Assembly: GCA_009704515.1 (NCBI GenBank)
Contig: WLDZ01000009.1
Location: forward strand, 1-17,499
Length of the DNA stretch: 17,499 bases
Reading direction: 5' to 3'
DNA from: Actinomycetota bacterium
GTDB taxonomy: Bacteria > Actinomycetota > Actinomycetes > Nanopelagicales > Nanopelagicaceae
In this document: positions 15,965-17,499 of the stretch, piece after piece
How positions within the stretch are numbered: the stretch's first letter is position 1
Layout: every line of letters starts with the position of its first letter
Program-made: the position numbers and the translations under genes
Notes under the pieces: model-generated
Told to the model about the DNA's origin: nothing
What the model saw: only the letters and a program-made list of their open reading frames with translations
The model's database searches: none

Positions 15965-15995
15965 TTGTGGGTTAGGGGCTCTGAACGCCTATCCT
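15965..15995 (+). promoter_or_regulatory. Tentative carD promoter
   Basis: TATCCT (15990-15995) is a fair -10 element about 30 bases before the carD start. TTGTGG (15965-15970) could be a -35 but is 19 bases away, which is long. Transcription from here would give a leader of roughly 25 bases that includes the GAGAGG ribosome binding site. Confidence 0.3.
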
Positions 15996-16012
15996 TTCGG
16001 GGTCAGTCTGTA

Positions 16013-16018
16013 GAGAGG
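16013..16018 (+). promoter_or_regulatory. Ribosome binding site of carD
   Basis: GAGAGG ends eight bases before the GTG at 16027-16029. It supports the GTG start, which gives the usual CarD N-terminus M-K-F-K-K-G-D-T-V-I-Y-P. Confidence 0.6.
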
Positions 16019-16026
16019 TCGCTTCA

Positions 16027-16668
16027 GTGAAATTCAAAAAAGGTGACACCGTCATTTACCCCCAGCATGGTGCCTGCATTGTGCACGGCATTAAGCGCAT
16101 GAAGGCATTCGGTGCGGTCCAGGAATACCTCATTTTGAAGACCGTCATCAACGAAATGACCCTTTCGGTACCAACCGCAATGGCGAACCAAGTTGGTGTG
16201 CGCCCGCCGGTATCGAAATCTGAACTTGAAGACTTGCGCTCAGTGCTGTCGAAAGCCGACCCACGCGTGCCTGCGAACTGGTCGCGTCGATTTAAGAACC
16301 ACCAAGAAAAGTTGAAGAGTGGCGACGTATACCAAGTTGCTGAAGTGGTACGTAACTTGGCTGCACGCGACCGCGACAGCGCATTGTCGGCTGCAGAAAA
16401 AACTATGTACGACCGGGCGCGCATCAACTTGATCTCAGAAATTTCACCTGCGCTAAAAGTTTCAACTGATGCTGCAGAAGTGTGGCTTGATGCAGCGCTT
16501 GAACAAGGTGTGTTGAAGCCTTCAAAGGGCGCAAAGATCGTGAAGCAGATTCCAAAGGATGACGCCAAGCCTGTTGCAAAAGCAGTTGCGAAAGATGCAG
16601 CAAAGCCAGTTGCAAAAGCGGCAAAAGTTGCGAAAGCTCCTGCTAAGGCCGTAGCGAAAAAGAAATAG
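16027..16668 (+). CDS. carD: CarD/CdnL-family RNA polymerase-binding regulator with basic C-terminal tail
   Basis: CarD binds the RNA polymerase beta subunit and stabilises open complexes at housekeeping and rRNA promoters (known for the mycobacterial protein). The N-terminal RNA polymerase-interacting (Tudor-like) domain is at about 1-60: F-K-K-G-D-T-V-I-Y-P-Q-H-G, then L-S-V-P near 46. The helical DNA-binding domain is at about 65-165 with P-A-N-W-S-R-R, where Trp85 matches the Trp that contacts promoter DNA in mycobacterial CarD, and E-V-V-R-N-L, S-A-A-E-K-T-M. The protein has 213 residues against about 162 in mycobacteria. The extra residues, about 167-213, are nearly all Ala, Lys, Pro and Val and resemble a histone H1 tail. 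The start is GTG. A dehydrogenase gene begins two bases after the stop. Confidence 0.94.
   Translation: MKFKKGDTVIYPQHGACIVHGIKRMKAFGAVQEYLILKTVINEMTLSVPTAMANQVGVRPPVSKSELEDLRSVLSKADPRVPANWSRRFKNHQEKLKSGDVYQVAEVVRNLAARDRDSALSAAEKTMYDRARINLISEISPALKVSTDAAEVWLDAALEQGVLKPSKGAKIVKQIPKDDAKPVAKAVAKDAAKPVAKAAKVAKAPAKAVAKKK
16564..16620 (+). repeat. Imperfect direct repeat coding the CarD tail
   Basis: Two 21-base units (16564-16584 and 16600-16620) both encode A-K-P-V-A-K-A and start 36 bases apart. They differ only at a few third codon positions. Further V-A-K / K-A-P-A-K-A units follow to the end of carD. This indicates that the basic tail grew by internal duplication. Confidence 0.6.
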
Positions 16669-16670
16669 TC

Positions 16671-17499
16671 GTGGCAAACGTTGGCTACGTTGGTTTGGGA
16701 ATTATGGGTGGGCCAATGGCTCGCCACCTTGCAAAAGCCGGTCACCACGTTGTGGTGTACAACCGCACAACGCAAAAAGCAGATGCATGGGTTGCCGAAT
16801 ATGGTGGTTCGCGAGCACTGACTCCACGCGAAGTTGCGCAACAGAGCGACATCGTGTTCATGTGTGTCGGTAACGACAATGACGTTCGCTCGGTTGTTTT
16901 TGGTGATGACGGTGTACTTGCCGGATTGAAGCCTGGTTCAGTGTTGGTTGACCACACCACCGCATCTGCAACACTGGCGCGTGAACTTGCTGATGCATGT
17001 GCTGCAGTTGGCGCAGGGTTTGTCGATGCTCCGGTTTCAGGTGGCCAAGCTGGCGCTGAAAACGGTCAACTTACTGTTATGTGTGGAAGCAACGATCAAG
17101 CATCATTCGACCGCGTGAATCCAATTATTGATGCGTACGCAAAGCGTTGCCAGTTGTTGGGCAAGGCGGGCTCTGGGCAGTTGGCAAAGATGGTGAATCA
17201 AATTTGCATCGCTGGAATTGCACAAGGGTTGTCTGAAGCATTGAACTTCGCCATGCGCGCAGGGTTGAACCCAGACGATGTTGTTGATGTCATTTCCAAA
17301 GGCGCTGCACAGTCATGGCAAATGGAAAACCGAGCAAAGACCATGGTTCGCGACGAATTCGAATTTGGTTTTGCCGTGGAATGGATGCGCAAAGACTTGG
17401 CTATTTGTTTTGACGAAGCCAAGCGCAATGGGGCACAGCTTCCTATGACCGAAATGGTCGACAAGTTCTACGAAGAAGTAATTGCCATGGGCGGCAAGC
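16671..17499 (+). CDS. NAD(P)-dependent beta-hydroxyacid dehydrogenase (3-hydroxyisobutyrate dehydrogenase family), 3'-truncated by the window
   Basis: Translation from GTG 16671 gives 276 residues with no stop before the window ends; family members are about 290 long, so little is missing. The Rossmann start is V-G-Y-V-G-L-G-I-M-G-G-P-M-A. The substrate motif is D-A-P-V-S-G-G-Q-A-G-A-E-N-G near 117-130, and the catalytic region G-S-G-Q-L-A-K-M-V-N-Q near 166-176 contains the conserved Lys and Asn. A basic residue after V-V-Y-N-R-T suggests that NADPH use is possible. Candidate substrates are 3-hydroxyisobutyrate, tartronate semialdehyde or glyoxylate-type acids; the sequence does not decide. 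The start is two bases after the carD stop, so the genes are probably co-transcribed. Confidence 0.92.
   Translation, partial: MANVGYVGLGIMGGPMARHLAKAGHHVVVYNRTTQKADAWVAEYGGSRALTPREVAQQSDIVFMCVGNDNDVRSVVFGDDGVLAGLKPGSVLVDHTTASATLARELADACAAVGAGFVDAPVSGGQAGAENGQLTVMCGSNDQASFDRVNPIIDAYAKRCQLLGKAGSGQLAKMVNQICIAGIAQGLSEALNFAMRAGLNPDDVVDVISKGAAQSWQMENRAKTMVRDEFEFGFAVEWMRKDLAICFDEAKRNGAQLPMTEMVDKFYEEVIAMGGK

Noticed and set aside
15813..15965. N-terminal extension of the EamA protein starting at ATG 15965 (341 residues)
   Set aside because: The added residues include P-P-V-G-I-E-P-T-T-Y-G-L and I-H-L-S-Y-G-S, the well-known translation of the antisense of a tRNA gene. They coincide with tRNA-Arg(TCT) at 15858-15931, so the real start is downstream.
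16056..16841. Open frame of 261 residues on the minus strand opposite carD and the start of the dehydrogenase gene
   Set aside because: Its low-complexity Ala/Phe/Thr run is the reverse complement of the Lys/Ala repeat tail of CarD. No start signal or known domain is visible.

Overview
The window looks like a chromosomal segment of an actinobacterium, most likely of the Acidimicrobiia/Ilumatobacter type; this assignment is inference. Supporting points are moderate GC, a CarD/CdnL-family RNA polymerase-binding protein, frequent GTG and TTG starts, several start codons that lack a Shine-Dalgarno sequence but carry a TAnnnT -10 hexamer six bases upstream (the actinobacterial leaderless pattern), and an actinobacterial-style PurH transformylase motif. 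I see no mobile element, CRISPR array or phage gene. No stretch longer than 300 bases lacks a gene.

Layout. Bases 1-201 are the 3' end of an aldehyde dehydrogenase (+), followed by tRNA-Arg(TCG) on the minus strand (230-305, CCA encoded). A winged-helix plus SAM methyltransferase (342-1442, -) is divergent from a SIMPL/DUF541 secreted protein (1508-2269, +). The SIMPL gene meets a DUF952-GNAT fusion gene (2266-3102, -) tail to tail.

The core, 3121-14935, is all on the minus strand. In transcription order it is EamA transporter, purH, an 86-bp gap, purL, purQ, purC, purF, purD-purM fusion, purN, guaB, DUF952-GNAT. From purL to guaB every junction overlaps, mostly as ATGA or GTGA. This encodes all de novo IMP steps except PurE/PurK and PurB, then IMP dehydrogenase towards GMP. 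PurS is not a separate gene but appears fused to the N-terminus of PurL. PurD and PurM are one protein, with purN overlapping directly behind, which is the same GARS-AIRS-GARFT order as the animal trifunctional GART protein.

The right end is on the plus strand: tRNA-Arg(TCT) (15858-15931), carD with a Lys/Ala-rich histone-H1-like tail (16027-16668), and two bases later a beta-hydroxyacid dehydrogenase (from 16671) that runs off the window.

The most notable items are the purDM fusion in GART-like order, the PurS-PurL fusion, the probable leaderless purL promoter with an adjoining inverted repeat, a Lys-to-Val change in the IMP cyclohydrolase site of PurH, the DUF952-GNAT fusion at the tail of the purine cluster, and the tail of CarD.
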